Under the pieces are notes generated by a model, which had not been told where the DNA came from, ran no database searches, and saw nothing but the letters and a program-made list of their open reading frames with translations. This document shows positions 32,914 to 33,032 of a stretch of DNA of 33,032 nucleotides, piece by piece. The translations under genes and the position numbers were made by a program. The stretch spans positions 1 through 33,032 of the forward strand of contig VGSF01000002.1 of NCBI GenBank assembly GCA_016875165.1. Reading direction: 5' to 3'. The DNA is from Deltaproteobacteria bacterium (GTDB taxonomy: Bacteria; Desulfobacterota; SM23-61). Every line of letters begins with the position of its first letter. Position 1 is the stretch's first letter.

Positions 32914-33032
32914 ATGGAAAAAGCAGTATGGCATGCTCTTGAGGCGGAACAAGTGCTTAAAGAACTGAATACGGATAGCCATAATGGCTTGACCGCCGAC
33001 GAGGTCCAGAAGAGGCTGGAAAAGTACGGCTA
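32914..33032 (+). CDS. cation-transporting P-type ATPase, N-terminal part only (cut by window edge)
   Basis: Only 39 codons are inside the window. They show the N-terminal cation-ATPase pattern: HALEAEQVLKEL, then LTADEVQKRLEKYG, as in P2-type calcium or other cation pumps. GAGGAGAG lies four bases before the ATG, and a sigma-70-like promoter lies upstream. The transported ion and all catalytic motifs (DKTGT and others) lie beyond the edge, so the ion is unknown. Confidence 0.8.
   Translation, partial: MEKAVWHALEAEQVLKELNTDSHNGLTADEVQKRLEKYG

Noticed and set aside
1..33032. CRISPR array, tRNA, rRNA, prophage or conjugative genes
   Set aside because: No regular direct repeats with spacers, no tRNA- or rRNA-like sequence and no phage or conjugation proteins were seen.

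Overview
The window looks like a chromosomal segment of a motile, flagellated Gram-negative bacterium of the deltaproteobacterial (Desulfobacterota-like) kind. The grounds are a sigma-54 promoter and two or three sigma-28-type promoters, FlaF/FlbT-type flagellin control, an FlbD-MotA-MotB unit, cobalamin-binding radical SAM domains, and several dispersed palindromic or TIR-bounded repeats. The taxonomic placement is inference; there is no rRNA or other phylogenetic marker.

Layout. Positions 1-457 hold the 3' part of a broken IS91-like transposase. From a sigma-54 promoter at 585-601 a long + strand unit runs to 18721: a MerR-type regulator, a possible 24-codon ORF, a VioA/WecE-type sugar aminotransferase, a left-handed-beta-helix acetyltransferase, a 3,616-residue polyprotein, and a 1,674-residue polyprotein. 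The first giant reads GT56-like, B12/radical SAM, GT4, WbsX, TPR, SPASM-like plus radical SAM, B12/radical SAM, TPR, GT2 and DUF707-like. The second reads GT2, GT4, GT2, TPR, GT2 and TPR. A bidirectional terminator at about 18748-18780 closes this unit.

Facing it on the - strand is the flagellin unit: flagellin, a flagellin-like helical protein, FlbT and FlaF. It has a sigma-28 promoter and a stem-loop in the flagellin leader. Next come a + strand response regulator with a SHOCT-like tail, the - strand flbD-motA-motB unit with its own sigma-28 promoter, a + strand cheA of unusual architecture, and a hybrid histidine kinase. After that are a divergent type II dehydroquinase, a SEC-C mini-protein and an RRM RNA-binding protein (all - strand). 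A YeiH-type transporter and the start of a P-type cation ATPase (+ strand) end the window.

How it fits together. The aminotransferase, the acetyltransferase and the GT56-like domain at the head of the giant protein match a dTDP-4-amino-4,6-dideoxyhexose route (Qui4NAc or Fuc4NAc). Together with the convergent flagellin unit this suggests a flagellin (or other surface glycan) decoration locus. In it, nucleotide-sugar synthesis, glycosyl transfer and radical SAM chemistry have been fused onto TPR scaffolds. The motility genes downstream are the motor, its regulator and a chemosensory kinase. The glycan target and the radical SAM reactions cannot be settled from sequence alone.
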